Source: Morchella semilibera
Taxonomy: Eukaryota > Ascomycota > Pezizomycetes > Pezizales > Morchellaceae
Assembly: GCA_009192285.1 (NCBI GenBank)
Contig: WBVU01000012.1
Coordinates: 310,001 to 374,000, forward strand
DNA length: 64,000 nucleotides
Direction: 5' to 3'
Shown: one piece after another, positions 47,858 through 60,706 of the stretch
Position numbering within the stretch: position 1 is the stretch's first letter
How the letters are laid out: each line of letters starts with the position of its first letter
Position numbers and translations under genes: made by a program
Notes under the pieces: generated by a model
Told to the model about the DNA's origin: nothing
Database searches by the model: none
The model's input: only the letters and a program-made list of their open reading frames with translations

Positions 47858-48678
47858 TCACGAGTAGTAACAGTAGTAAGGTACGTGGCTCCACGGGGCA
47901 TCTTCGAGCTTGACCAATTCTTCTTTGATCGCAACCACCCATTCCATCTGAACATCCTCAATCCAAAACCTTTCCGTCTTGAGATCATCTTCCATCTTTA
48001 GATACTCTTCCTTCTTCTCCGCCTCCTCCATCTTGGTATCGAGCCCTTGTTCGACTTCCGTCTCCGTCTTGATTCCGGGTTCAGCTTTAATTCTAGGCTC
48101 AATCTTGACTTTAAACTCAGCTTTGATGTCAGCTTCAGCCTTGATTTCAGGCCCAGCCCCGATTCCGATTCCGGGCTTAGTTTCGGCTCTAAATTCAACC
48201 TTGATCTCAAACTCCGACTTTATTCCGAACTCAGACTTAATGTTGGGTTCAGCCTTGATCTCCACTTTAAACTCCGGTAGCTCGGAACCGTCCTCCGACC
48301 TCAACTCCTTCTTAGCCTTGGCTTCGGTAGTAAGGTTATCTACTGGGGGTTGGTTTGGTTCGGATTGTCTTTGAGGAGCCCCCAACTGTTCACGTTGTTC
48401 GGGTGTCGCCTGGTGCTGTCTAAGGTCTACCTCCAGTGATTGTTGCTCCACGTCAACTCCCTCGTGGATATCTCTCAGGCCCCCTCTGACTTGATCACGT
48501 CGACCAAGTGCCCCCTCTAGGTCGTTATGTTAATTCACTTGACATCCTTTCGTTTCATAGTCGGAGAAGAGTGATACGAACCTGCAACAAGACTTTCAGC
48601 TTTCCTCCGTGCCCTCACGAGCGCACTAACTCTCGCTGCTGCTCTACACTGCAACCTTCTATGGCTGATCGCACCCAT
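47858..48678 (-). CDS. Small protein with tandem SUMO-consensus (psi-K-x-E) array
   Basis: Two exons (48678-48582, 48516-47858) with a 65-bp canonical intron (GTTCGT...CTAG, phase 1) give 251 aa starting at ATG 48678. I do not recognise a family. The N-terminus is Arg/Ala-rich (RVSALVRARRK), followed by a Gln/Pro-rich linker. From about residue 114 there is an array of short units such as VEIKAEPNIKSEFGIKSE and DIKAEFKVKIEPRIKAE. I count 14 matches to the SUMO-acceptor consensus (large hydrophobic-K-x-E): FKVE, four IKAE, two IKSE, and IKVE, VKIE, IKTE, LKME, LKTE, IKEE and VKLE. IKAEP-type sites are classic acceptors. The protein is otherwise acidic. It is transcribed divergently from the large SIM-containing gene starting at 49467. 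Function is inferred only as a possible poly-SUMO platform. The repeat could also be a low-complexity KE-rich segment. Confidence 0.6.
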
Positions 48679-49466
48679 TTGGTCAAGTGAGGGTGTGAGA
48701 TTCGTTGGGTTCGATAAGTGAAAAGGCTAGTTTGAAATGAAGTTGATAGAATCGATAGCTATGGGGAGAGTGGTAGGGGAAACAGAGGACGATTCGAGAT
48801 ACTAAATGAATTATAATATGTTTATGTACGAATGTCAAATCCTTGGCGTGTGGTGTTTTACCTGGGGTGCTTGAATTCGAAGGCTAACAGATTATAATGT
48901 ATGTAACTTTACACGTGTTTGTAAGTTCGTGCTCGTTTCGAAGGGGACATGTAAGCATGTAAAGTGTTTAGTATAGCACTATGTAGCAGTATTGACCTTG
49001 ATTTGGTATCGAATACATGTATCTATTGTAAATCTTGGACTATGTATGTACATGTAGCTTTATCCGGGTTGCGTTGGTCCTGTGCTCACAACACTTAATA
49101 CATGTACACATAGGAAATCTTTAGACTTATACCCGCTAGTAATGCATATCAAGATACTAGTAAGATACGCGCATGTTTGCTCGCTCCTACTATTAAATCA
49201 AATGAACACGTCTTCGCTGCAAGGCTACAGCCTACCTACCTCTGAAGCCCTATCGAGTGATAATCTATGATTATTAACGTCGTCAAATTACGTCATGTGC
49301 GGGAGTGGCATCATGTATTCGCCGAAATTCCACCAGGAGCGCCCCAGGAAAGAAACTCAGAGGGTGCACCGACCTTGGCTTTCCTATACACACTGGACCG
49401 CATAAATTACAACCACAACCTTCACTATCTAGCGGAGAGTCGCGTACTAACCAGGGACTAGAGGCT
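48679..49466. promoter_or_regulatory. Bidirectional promoter region with three TACATGTA palindromes
   Basis: 788 bp separate the two start codons. TACATGTA occurs at 49014-49021, 49049-49056 and 49099-49106, the densest cluster in the window. This suggests a shared regulatory input to both divergent genes. The motif's binding factor is unknown to me. Confidence 0.45.
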
Positions 49467-52400
49467 ATGGAATCACCAAGCCCTTCAGACCCTGTGGGTA
49501 CCTTGGCTTATCACTTTAGATCTTTTGGTGCTGAGCCTGCTGCAAAAAAAATGCCTCTGAGGTTTGTCTGACTGTTTGCTGTTCCTCCCTCAGTGCTGAC
49601 AACATTTCCCGGTAGAATCCCTTCCTCGCTGCAGTCGCAGCTAAATAAGAGACTTGGTGCATCGGGATTGGATGAAATTTCAACCGTAAGGCTCATCTTA
49701 CTGCTAAGTAGTTATGTATTAACCCAAATAGGCCCCCTACAGCCCGAAGACCATCACGAATCTTGTCAGCTCCATCAGTGATGAAGATTTCGAGCGGTGG
49801 TGCCTACTGGATGCTACTGCATTCGTTTTTATCACAAGAATTCTTCTAGAGGCAGAGCCCTGTCTGGCAAAGGACCGGGGACTCTTTCGACTGATAGTGA
49901 GTATATTACTTCTGGTAAGGCTTGAATTAATTCTGTATGGATGAGGCTTAACGGTGATTTAGGAGGTTCTTGAAACTTTGAGAGATCAGAGCAGTGAATT
50001 GTCGATCCCAGAGAGATTGTTGATTTTATACAAAAATACCGTTGGAGAGTCCCTTACGGTTAAGTTACTTGAGACCTTCCTTGATTGCGAGGAGTCCGGA
50101 TTCACGAGACGTTGGACAGGCATGTTGCTCGTTGAACTGCTGGAGGAATCCAAGGCAAACAAGGGTCGTGTTTGGAAACTACCTGACAAATCTTTGTAGG
50201 ATCCCTGCTTAAAATTCTATTGCGTTCATTCCTGTAGCTGATGGTTGGTTTGGGTAGCAAGGATATAGGAGAAGTTATTGTGAGTGGGGGTGATAGGATG
50301 TTAAAGATCGTCGCCGGCAAGATCATTTGCCAGTTAATGCAAGCCATTGAGAACGAAGAAGAGATGCGGCAACGTTTATCCACATTTTGCCAGTCAGACC
50401 AGATTAGTGACTTCACTGAGGGGTTCCCTTTGCAAGATGGTTCGCAATGGGAGAACGGATTTGCAAGTTTCATTAATGAGATGGAATTGAATAGATATGA
50501 GTTGGAACTTGGGTATGGAAATCTTTTAAACTCCCAAAAACCGTAGCTAATTTTAATGAATAACAGCCCACCAAACGGCTACACAGCGGTCCAGGTTATT
50601 CTTGGGAATAACAGCCCTATAAGTGCCGACATTGGAGCAATCTCGATCAATATCGCCGAAATATTCAGCATATATATTCCGCCAAACGCAGATCGCTCTC
50701 CCGACTGGTTGGATCTTAAAATTGTGAATATCAGCAAGATTGAGTTCACAAAACAGATTATCACTGGAGATTCAATGAATGATCTCATGTACCTCAAACT
50801 TCATCTATATGACTACGACAAGGATGGATATCTTTATTTACTCTCAATGCAGCCGTCATCGGATTCAGATAACATTACAATGCTATGCTATAAGGACGGG
50901 ATAGAAGATCTTGCTGAAGATATAGGGAAATGCCAAGAAAGTGTACTGCTACGCAAAGGTAGAAGGCAGCTGAGTAGTGCGCCGTTAAAAGATATCCAGG
51001 CAAACCCTGAATATCGCCAATCCCAACAGCAGAAGATTGATGAGCTTGAGCGGCACCGAGAAGATATTCTAAAGGTTTTGGAGAGTCCAACAGCCAAATA
51101 TGAGAGTGATGAATATGCCAGTTCACTAACAGATCCAGATGAGTTCGAGGACGGATGGGACGGATGGGACATGAGTCTGCCAGTCTGTAAGCCGGTGGAA
51201 CTAATAGAGGGCGAATACAATACTAAAGAGAGAGGAAAAGAAACGCTGGAAAAGAATCCAATGGTAGCAGGAACATCGGAGCATGTCATTATTGCCAATC
51301 ATGCTAAGAGGCCCGCCACACCTGAATTAATGGACGGACGGAACAAGCCTATCTCTTATCTCAAACGCCCTATCGGGGTCTCTGATACTGTGCTGGAGCC
51401 AAGTCTCCCAGCCCCCACTGCTCCTAATATTAACCCCGAATATATCCCTAGCGTTACTGTGGGCAGTTCCTTACCACCTTTGAGAACTCCGGTACAAGCT
51501 CCTAAGTTACAAAAGGCTACGAATCCTAATATCCCGCCGATAACTATCGCCCAGCCATCTATAGTCATAAAATCCAACTACCAAAAAGGATTAGAGGAAG
51601 TTTTTGATATTCTCAAGGGGAAGACACTTAGTGTCTTACGGGATGAACAGAGGCCTTATGGAGCTACATTAGCAGAAGAGCAAGCAGGAACTGAATTATC
51701 AATGAAGACCCCAATATTGAAAAGAATGCCAACACCTCATGATAACCAGGAAGACATACATAATCTGAAACCTACTAATAGTGTTGAGCTCTCGGAGGAC
51801 TCTTCGAGGGGTTTACTTGTCTGTGGAGACTCCAGAAAGCCAAGCACTGAATGCTTAGATGTCCCAGCTGTGGATGGTTTACAGGAAGAACCAGGGGATG
51901 ATACCCTGCTTCCGATTTCTGGGGAGAAACGGCCTCCTCGGAATATAAAGGTCAAGGAAAATGATGTACCCACCACAGTTAAGAACAAGCCCAAAGTGGC
52001 CGCTCAATCTGCAGTCCTTAGCATCCCGGAGGACCCACTGAAATTTCGCACCGCTCCTGATACGTATGGGACAAAAAACAGAGCTAAGAGGGAATCCAAG
52101 CCAAAAGAAAAGGGTCTAACCAAAGGCGATCCTCCATCTAAGGGTAAATCACAGGCAGTAAGTATCAAGCCAACCAAGACTCGTGCGTCAGTTATGAAAC
52201 TAGACAAGGAAAAGTTGCCGGCATCGGATGATACTAGTATTTGGGAGTTACCTGTATCTGAGGGATCGGAAATCGAAGCAAAAAACCCGAAAAAACAAGT
52301 AACCACACGTCTCAAGATCTTGTCACCAAAGAAACCAGCTGCTAAACCAAAGAAACCTACAAAATCAAAACCACCGCCCAAAAAAAGAGTTTATGGAAAG

Positions 52401-55400
52401 AAATCTATGTCAAAGCCAGAACCAAAATCAAAAGAGTTTATTTCAGATTCTGATAAAGATATAGAAGTAGAACCACAAGTTGTTTTGCCTGTACGAATGC
52501 AAAAGCAGAATCCTGGGTCAAAGGACAAAGTTTTTCCAGAAGCCATGCCTGATAGTAACATTTTTGGTCGAGACAGCGAAAACGAACCGGGAGATAAAGT
52601 GATTGCTCATTCACTCAGGCCCAAAGTGAAACCGAGGCCGAAACCAAAATCAAGGAGTCCCCCTGCATCTGAGCTGGCAAATCGTACATCACCCAAATGC
52701 AACGAGAAACTCATGGAATCCTCAGGTGAAGAGCTCATTCGCCCATCAACACCTCCAACTCCTACACCGAAGCTGAGAAAAAAAGAATTGGCCAAGCGTA
52801 CAGTGCTTGAAGATAGTGATGATGAACATGCAAAGCTTTCTCCTCGAGAGATAGGTACAAAGATAACTCTAAAATCTGTTTCCATATTCGGACCAAGCAA
52901 ACACAACGAAAGCGAAGAATTGCAACAAAGGGAACCCCTCACAATCTCGACAAAAGAAAAGAGAGCTGTGAAAATGGTATCGACATCGGTACTTACTAAG
53001 CGTGTTGCGTCTCCAGATGTTGATGGTGATGCCAATAAGGACACTGGTCCGCAGGGCAAGAGAAAAAAGCCAGACCAACTAAAAATTGGCCAAACGACCG
53101 AAAGGGCGCACCAACGGCCGCTTTATAAAACGACACTAGAAAGTTCCAAAAAGTACTTCAATCCAAATGCGCCCCTTAATACAAGTGATGCAGACGAGGA
53201 TAGTTCATGGAGGCCAAAAACCCGCCTGCAAGTGAAGTTAGAGCTTGCAAATAAGTCTACCAAAACAAGGAGAAGTATAATACCTGAGTCACATATTATG
53301 GAGGTAGATTCTGATACAGAATATACTTACGAGATCAAAAATGTGGGCCAATCAGCCAATAAAGGTCGCCGTCGGTTGGTCCGTCGAAGGATTGCTCTTG
53401 ACTCTGAATCTAGTGAGGGCGAGGTCGAAGAGTTCCCCCAGAGGATATCGGGCACAGTAGATAATATGATTTCCGGAGCAGCCTATCCATTTCTAGATGG
53501 TGAGGGAGACCCCACCTTGAAGGAACGTGCATCCAGTGAGTGTGAACCGAAAGGAAAAGCTTCTATAAGCCGAGTGATATCCGGTGATGGCCCTCAGAAC
53601 CTGGATGAATCTGGGCTAGATAAAAGGGGACTATTCTCTATAAAATCTACAAATAATCAAGCACCCATTACTAGTATGAGCTTAGCGGCGCCTGGTGCGC
53701 ATTTTGCCTTCAAAAGACCTAAAAATCACCTAGAAAAACATTTCCAAGGCTCGGCACTGTTGCAGAAACAGAACAAGGAAACGCCATCAACTTTAACTAC
53801 ACAAGGAAATATGACCAAAGATCCGAAAGCGCAAGAAACTCACATCGGGGTGCTTATTGACGATTATCTGGCAAGGAAAGCACAGATAATCTCTTGGGGC
53901 TCCAGTGGCCCCAAAAACCAAGGCCGAGCACCTATTATAGAGAAATTAGGCTGTAATGACAACGGCGGAGACAGTCCTCTCAGCAACCCCGGGGGGAGCG
54001 GAGAAGATGGTACCTCATCCCCGACACCAGAGAGAGGCTTTAGCCTCATGATCATTGCAAGCGGTGATGAAGACCGTATCATTATGCAGAATAAATTGAA
54101 GCCCAGCCCACCAATTTGTCTCGACAGAAGGGAAATGAAAAATGTTGTAATTTCTTTCAGTGTTGAACTTTGAACTTCATTCATAGACTAACGCTGTTCT
54201 AGATCTGCATGAGCGAGAGACCTCCTCCACCCGTGCCTATCAGCCGAGTTAGTGGGTCTCTTGAGCCTCCTAGTAGTAATAATAGCGATAGTGAATCACT
54301 ACAACTAAACACTATCGATTCGCAAGGCGGTAGTGATGCTGTCTCCGATTCAGGGGCCGGGGATATAAATGATAAAAACCTAAAATTCTCCGCTGCCGAA
54401 GATGCGGACGCGCTAAAAAAGGATAATCAGGGAGAGCTAGATGGTGTTTTACGAGAGGGTGAGCCTATTACTCTAAAGGAGAGGGATTCGCCCTTTATCA
54501 AAAGAAGGTTTACTTTAATCGAACTTCTGTCAGATTCAGATTCAGAAGCCGATGACCGGGCCCAGCCACAACCCCCTGAGTGCCCCCGCCAAAGGCCAGG
54601 AGATACCTTCGGTGCGAGAAAATCACCCGATTGTTATATCAACGAGAAATTTGGCACAGAGTGGAGTATTGATGCTGTGTGCCCAAATCCTAAGAATCCT
54701 ATAGCACGCAATCAATATTTGCAGCGCTCCAGAGAAGATCCCGATAATATAATTCTAAATAAAAGGGGCCTAGTACCAACAGAATATATACCCTCAACAC
54801 CCACGGTTGCGCCCACAATGGCAAGCGATACTGTGTCGGAAACTAAGATGGTTACGAACCCAAGAGCTCTAGAGATGTCTATAGGCGATAAGAACCAGGA
54901 AACAAATTTTTCCAAGTGGCTACAGGAATCGGGATTCAGGAATATGGCCAATGATAATAATGACAACCAAAAAGCCCACAACGTATCCAAAAATAGTTCG
55001 CGGTCAAGCGATCCGGACAAAAATCTAGTTAATGAAAATAATCACGGCGAATCTGAAATGGGTCAAGAGCGTAAGAAAAAACAAGGGAATAATCATAGAA
55101 AAAGGATGCTGGACAATGATAGCGATGATTCGGACAGTGATACTACTGATTACGAAGACTCGGATACCGATGATGATGAGGACAATGAGGATGAAGAGAG
55201 TGAGGAATCCTCAGAGGATGAAGACCTACGATGGCGTCGGTCAGTGCCGGACTATCACAGAGAAAGTTTATCGGTCCTAAACCAGATTTCTCGGGTATGC
55301 CAGCTCCAAGTTAGATATATTTAATTGAGCCAAAGTGAAACGCACAGCTGACATGTTTTTAGGGGCTTCTAAGATATCTTATGAGCAGTGAAGAGCTTGC

Positions 55401-55701
55401 AATAGAAATAATCAACGATTTCGAAAAGCAGGGGAAAGCGATAGTGGGGCGATTGAGTTCATCCCATAAAGGCGAATACAAAGAATTTCTAGCAAGAGTA
55501 AGGTTGGCAAAGGGGAAAGTGCAAGCGGGGCACGCTCAAGTTATGGAAGCTGTTGAGGAAGACTTGACAAAGACCAGGAAGAGGTCAGAGACATTAGCAG
55601 GCGTTAGAAAAAAGTTAGGAAAGGAGTATGAAACCCTGGGAGATACAATAATGGCAATGATGACTAGCTTGGAGGAAGACCTTGGAAGATCGATGCTATA
55701 G
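49467..55701 (+). CDS. Candidate Red1/SYCP2-like meiotic chromosome axis protein
   Basis: Eight exons (49467-49561, 49616-49685, 49732-49896, 49963-50195, 50258-50512, 50567-54146, 54203-55294, 55363-55701) give a phase-consistent 1,942-aa protein. Residues 1 to about 272 are helical and armadillo-like in texture (for example RWCLLDATAFVFITRILLE, SLTVKLLETFL). Residues about 274-390 are beta-rich (YTAVQVILG, WLDLKIVNISKIEF, MYLKLHLYDYDKDGYLYLL), suggesting a PH/Spt16M-like domain. A long disordered Lys/Pro/Ser-rich middle has NLS-like clusters and SIM-like hydrophobic-acidic motifs: VLEDSDDE, HIMEVDSDTE and LIELLSDSDSE (about 1571-1581). The last exon (1831-1942) is a continuous coiled coil. 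This order (helical domain, PH-like domain, disorder, terminal coil) is that of Red1/SYCP2 axis cores, which bind HORMA proteins and, for yeast Red1, SUMO. The assignment is by architecture; an unrelated nuclear scaffold is possible. Confidence 0.5.
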
Positions 55702-58700
55702 ATATCGTAGTTAAATATGTTTTTCTTCTTTGATTTCTATGGCTACATGTATTTGAGAGGCAATTGCTCTGGGGGGGGGGGGGGTTGACTGTATTTACTC
55801 GGATAGCTTAGAAAACATAACTATGATAACATAATTGCAACATTAAATAAAAGCACGAACGCCGTCATGTAAGCCACAACTTCACCAGTGACAAGAGGAA
55901 CTTGGCAAATCATCGCATATCACTCGGTCCTTAATAATTTGAAAGAGTTGGGTCCGGACCCTTTTTTGTTTTTGTTTACATCATACTCGTATACAGCCTT
56001 TAGGCTATGACAGCTTTGGGTCCGGACTCTTTTATTGAGTTCGTTGAGTATAACATTTCCCTTGAGTGGTAAACCTTTTTAAAGTTTTACGCCTTCGTAG
56101 TCATTTTATTCCATATGTGCTATAACTCCGGTAATCAGCTATGGCGCCAAGGGGAGTGTTATCTCCTAGATAATGACGTACTTAGTATGTACACGCAACA
56201 GCATGGTTTTTATGAATATGATGAACCAAGCTGGTGCTCTTACCAAATTATATATGGCTATATCTAATACGATTCCCGTTTAATGTTCTAGTGTAGTGGC
56301 CCACCAGTTAACTCCTTAACGTGGGGTGTTCCTCGTTATAATCCCTTTCTTATCAAGTGCGCAGTATTGCGATAATGTACTATCTAGCTCACCGGTCTAG
56401 TACATATATAACCGAGAGTTAATTCCACAAGACCGATACGTAGACAGACCGAGTTGGGTAGATGTTTTGGGGATTTAGGTATGGGGGGTTAATTAAGATG
56501 GCACATATAGGTACAAGCTAGTATGTCAGCTTCCACCCCTTTCCTGCGGCTATGTAGGTGTTGCACTCGGCAGATCTATCTAAGAATATTCATTCGAATA
56601 TAAAGCTTCGTGCCGTGGAATCTCCACCACAAAACCTGATGTTATCCGGTTGCATTATTGCTATAGTATTGTTGGTATAGATACCATATCTACGCCTGCT
56701 CCGATTCCCAGTCATGATTTGTCACTCGGTATATGCTTATGAGATCGATGCGGACGGACCCGTGGCAATATTATCTACCTCTTAGAGCGGTACCAAACGC
56801 AAAAGAATAACATCCGACGTCAAGTAAGACCGATTAAGGTTCTATTACCCACCTGCCTCGCGCTCGCTCGATTTTAGAATTTATATTTCTACATTCAGTT
56901 ATTTTGCCGGCTGAGATAAGCCAACGTTGTATTTATCATGGTCCGTGATTACCTTTACTAAGGAGACGGGTTGTCCATAGATCATATATTTCTAACTTGA
57001 TCACCAACTGCTGACCCTTTTGCTGTAGCATAAATCATAGGACCTCTTTACAAACCCTAATTTATATGCACTAGCCCGGCTTCATAACAAAACTGTACTA
57101 CACAAACTCGAGAGAACCGACAGGGTCAGCTACAATCCAAGTTGGGGGAAACCAATATTCCGGTTCCATTTTGGCAATGCATTAATGATTATATCGCCCT
57201 TTTTCTGATAATAAACAGGTCATGGGCCCGGGCTACCGGCAACTTACCAAACCACTGAGGAACGAACCACTAAAGTGACGGTCCCAAAGCAAACCTACAG
57301 GTACGTAGCTTATCCTAAAATCTTGAATAGGCTAAACTCTATTGCGGATAACTGGTGGACAAGCTACAATGTAATTTTTAATCATTATAGTACTAACGGG
57401 ATGATTCGTGTCAACTTTGTTTATCCAAGCGGAGCTAGGAGAGGTATACATCCATCTCTTCTAACCTCCAATCATCTCTCATCCTTAATATCCTTTTTCT
57501 TTTTTCTTTTATTGACTTCCCTAGCCAGATACAACCTCTTTACCTAAATCCCCAGCATACAGAAGGTACGTACTTAATTAACCCGGAGCACCGCGGACTA
57601 TTCCAAGCAGATCGCCAGTCCAGGCCTTAAACCGGAAACAACTCGGAAACATTATCTTCAATCGCAATAGATTTCCATCCTGGGGGAATTTAGTCTCACC
57701 AATGCTGATAATTGCCACTCCCTGTTGTTGAACAAGCCACCCAAGCTCATCCAATCAGCGATTTATCCTCTACTATGTACTATACATGTTCTGCCGAGCC
57801 TTTATTACCTATCAACTAATCTATAAGCTAACCACTAAGGAGTCTAGTACGGAGCTCTCTTAAAACCTAAGGGCGTTTCCCCTGCGCCGAACATCCAAGA
57901 GCGCCTCCTAGCTAGCTATATTAGAGCTACTGATAACCCGCTGATATGATAACAACCACCCCGCACTGTTTCTTTACCCCACTTCCTGCCTCACCTGATA
58001 ATGGCACACCATAAGGACGTATGTATCTTTATCCCTCCTTCCTCCAGAAATAGGCGGAGACCCGTGAGGTTTAGGTACATGCATATCTATACATGAACTT
58101 TTGCGTCACCTCAGCTCTCCGATCGAGTCACCACGGAGGACGTTGAACGCAATCCTTGGCGGTCAGGGGTGGGTCCCCTGTAAGCCAGATCGGACTCAAA
58201 TAGAACTATGACTTGCTTGCGCACTTCGCTAAGCCGGGTAACTCTATCCATTTGACCAATTGTTTCCCCTGTCAAACAAGCATATGGGGAAAGTGATTCG
58301 GTGCCTGCTGGCTACAAGCGAGTCATAGCTAGGTAATTACCAACCTTCTAAACACAACTGGGCAGTGCTCTTATAAGTTATGGGTAGGACTACCAAAAGA
58401 AGCCAGACTGTGACCGAATCGTGTAATTTGATTTGAGATATTGTTTTGGTGGCGCTGCTTACGGGATGCTTGGTTAGTGGTGGCGAATGAAGAAACAATA
58501 TATTCGAGTGATATGTTGTGACCAGCCTCGGACCATATTACGTTCAAATTCAGCTCACCAAGGCTAGAAGTCGGGGAACCTCGAAAATGTGAGAGGCCGA
58601 ATTGGGGCTGAGAGGTGTAGCTCTTGGTAATTGCAATTGCAATGATATCTAACCATGAATTTTGGAATGCACGACCAGGACTGGGAAAGAGTCAACCATG

Positions 58701-60706
58701 GCTCTGGGTAGCCTTCCGTACTCGCCGATTTGGTGGATGTTAGCTTAATTAATTCATCCGGTACCTTGCGCGGTGCAGTGCAGTGTTAGGGATGCCATTG
58801 GGAGGGAAGCAATGCTCGGGCTGGTTCCCTGGGTTCATCGGCCGGTATTGATAGCCTGTTGGTTGGACTATGCCGGCAAATTGCGGTCGAATATCGAATG
58901 AGGCGCCAAGATGCCGTGCGTTTGCCAAAAGCAATTCGAATATAAGTGTTTCATGTTTTTCGATATTCTTCAACAATGTGCGAAACACCATATATCACAT
59001 CTTTTTCAACAACAAGAAATTTTTTAAGGCACTAGATCCCATTAGCCTCAAGCACTACTTGGGGACCTAGTTGGTTGACATTAGAGAAATCATTGGGAGA
59101 CTAGGCTTTTGTATATTTGGCTGATCTTGTCTACAGATTTGAAATCGTAGATCCCACGTCCTAGATTCAACCAGACCCAAGACTGCGGAACCTATGTGGA
59201 ATGCCACGTTTACTAGAGACACACACCTGATACCGATTTGGGTTAGTTGCCCAGGAACTGGTTGCTGGGACGTGCCACCAACGGCCTGGTAACCTACCCA
59301 GGCTACCTGTGTATCGGAAGTTACAAAGGCTTCTTATTGAGGTGCTTTGGGGGTTACTATTCAGTTGTTTTTAAGGGACATAGAATGTCCAAAGATATAA
59401 TAGAAGCCCAAGTGCTTCGTGCCGGTGGTGGAGGGATTTTTGGCAAGTTGTGGTGTTGGGGAACAGCTTTATGTACAGGAATCCAGGGTATGAAGTGAGG
59501 CTGAACAAATGTGCCAGTGGCACTAACAAGCTTGTGCTCCCATGGTCAGTGAAATAGTTTCTAAAAGGAGACATCACGAATTAACGGTAGATACCGGGTG
59601 GTTAAGTACAGGCAGGGATGTCACCCCCAAGGAACATGTACCGAGACTATTCGAGTGCTCAATGCGCGAAGGTTGATTAATCTCGTTCTCCTATCAATCG
59701 ACGAGGTTTAGCACGCAGAGATGTGTCGTCTGTGGTTTACAGCCTCTCCATTTGTTTGTGGTAGTTACAGACGCGGCTTTCCTCTCTCTCTCCCCTCTCC
59801 TTGCGTTACCAGCCACACTCACTCACACTCTCACTCATCATACTCTGCATATTTGACCTGAGGGGAGTCTTATTTATTGCGTGTACTTTATGTGTATTTG
59901 GGAGGGTGGGGGGTACTCTAGGGAGGGAATAAATAAACGCAACAGGGCGCCCGATTTACATGGTTGTAAATCGAAGGTTTTGTGCATTACAATCGCTTCA
60001 CGGGAGGAAATCAATCAATTCTCCTTTTCTTTGAGACTACCAACCATCTAGAGAGTACTTTATCTGCATACCTGCCTGCCTACTCCTGCCTGCTTTCTTG
60101 CCTTCTGCGCCTAGCATACCTAGATCCATACACACATGTTCACTGCATAAATCGCCTGCACACACCACAAAACCGGTCCCGTCGATAATTGCCCACCTTT
60201 CACTCCATACAGACTATCAATTCGTTAGATACGTACAGATCCACCCGATATCCACCAAGCCCGTTTTTGTATCGCGCACTTCACCCCCATCACTGCATCG
60301 GAGTACATAATCCCTCCCACCTACCTCATGGTTGCCGCCTGCTGCTTACTTGCTGGCGCGCTTTTTGAAACCGGCACTGCTGCACTGTCTTCTTAATCTA
60401 ATAGCTTCATCATCATCATCGATCTTCTCCTCTCTTCCCAGTCCCAGACGTAGCTAGATAAACATCGGTTTGTATATTGCTACTTACACCCCCTCTCCTT
60501 TCGTCAACAAGAAACGACTCGACTTCCCCTCTCTCTCGCTCCCTACTACTTCTTCTCCACCATATCCTCATAACCTACCTATCTACCTTAGTTCCCCCAA
60601 CTAAAACAACGTCAACGGCAGCAACCACAACACCAATACTCATCACAGCTGGTCTCAGATAACCCAAACAACTAAAATCCCAATTTCACAATTCCCTCTC
60701 TCGGAA
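55702..60706. other. 5-kb spacer and cyclin upstream region
   Basis: No supported gene. It holds TACATGTA at 55744-55751 just after the axis-protein stop, a G14 run at 55,771-55,784, and a pair of GGGTCCGGAC direct repeats 68 bp apart (near 55,950 and 56,018). A long pyrimidine-rich leader-like stretch (59,780-60,700) precedes the cyclin. Frames at 57,275, 58,749 and 59,247 have no domain or splice support. Confidence 0.45.
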
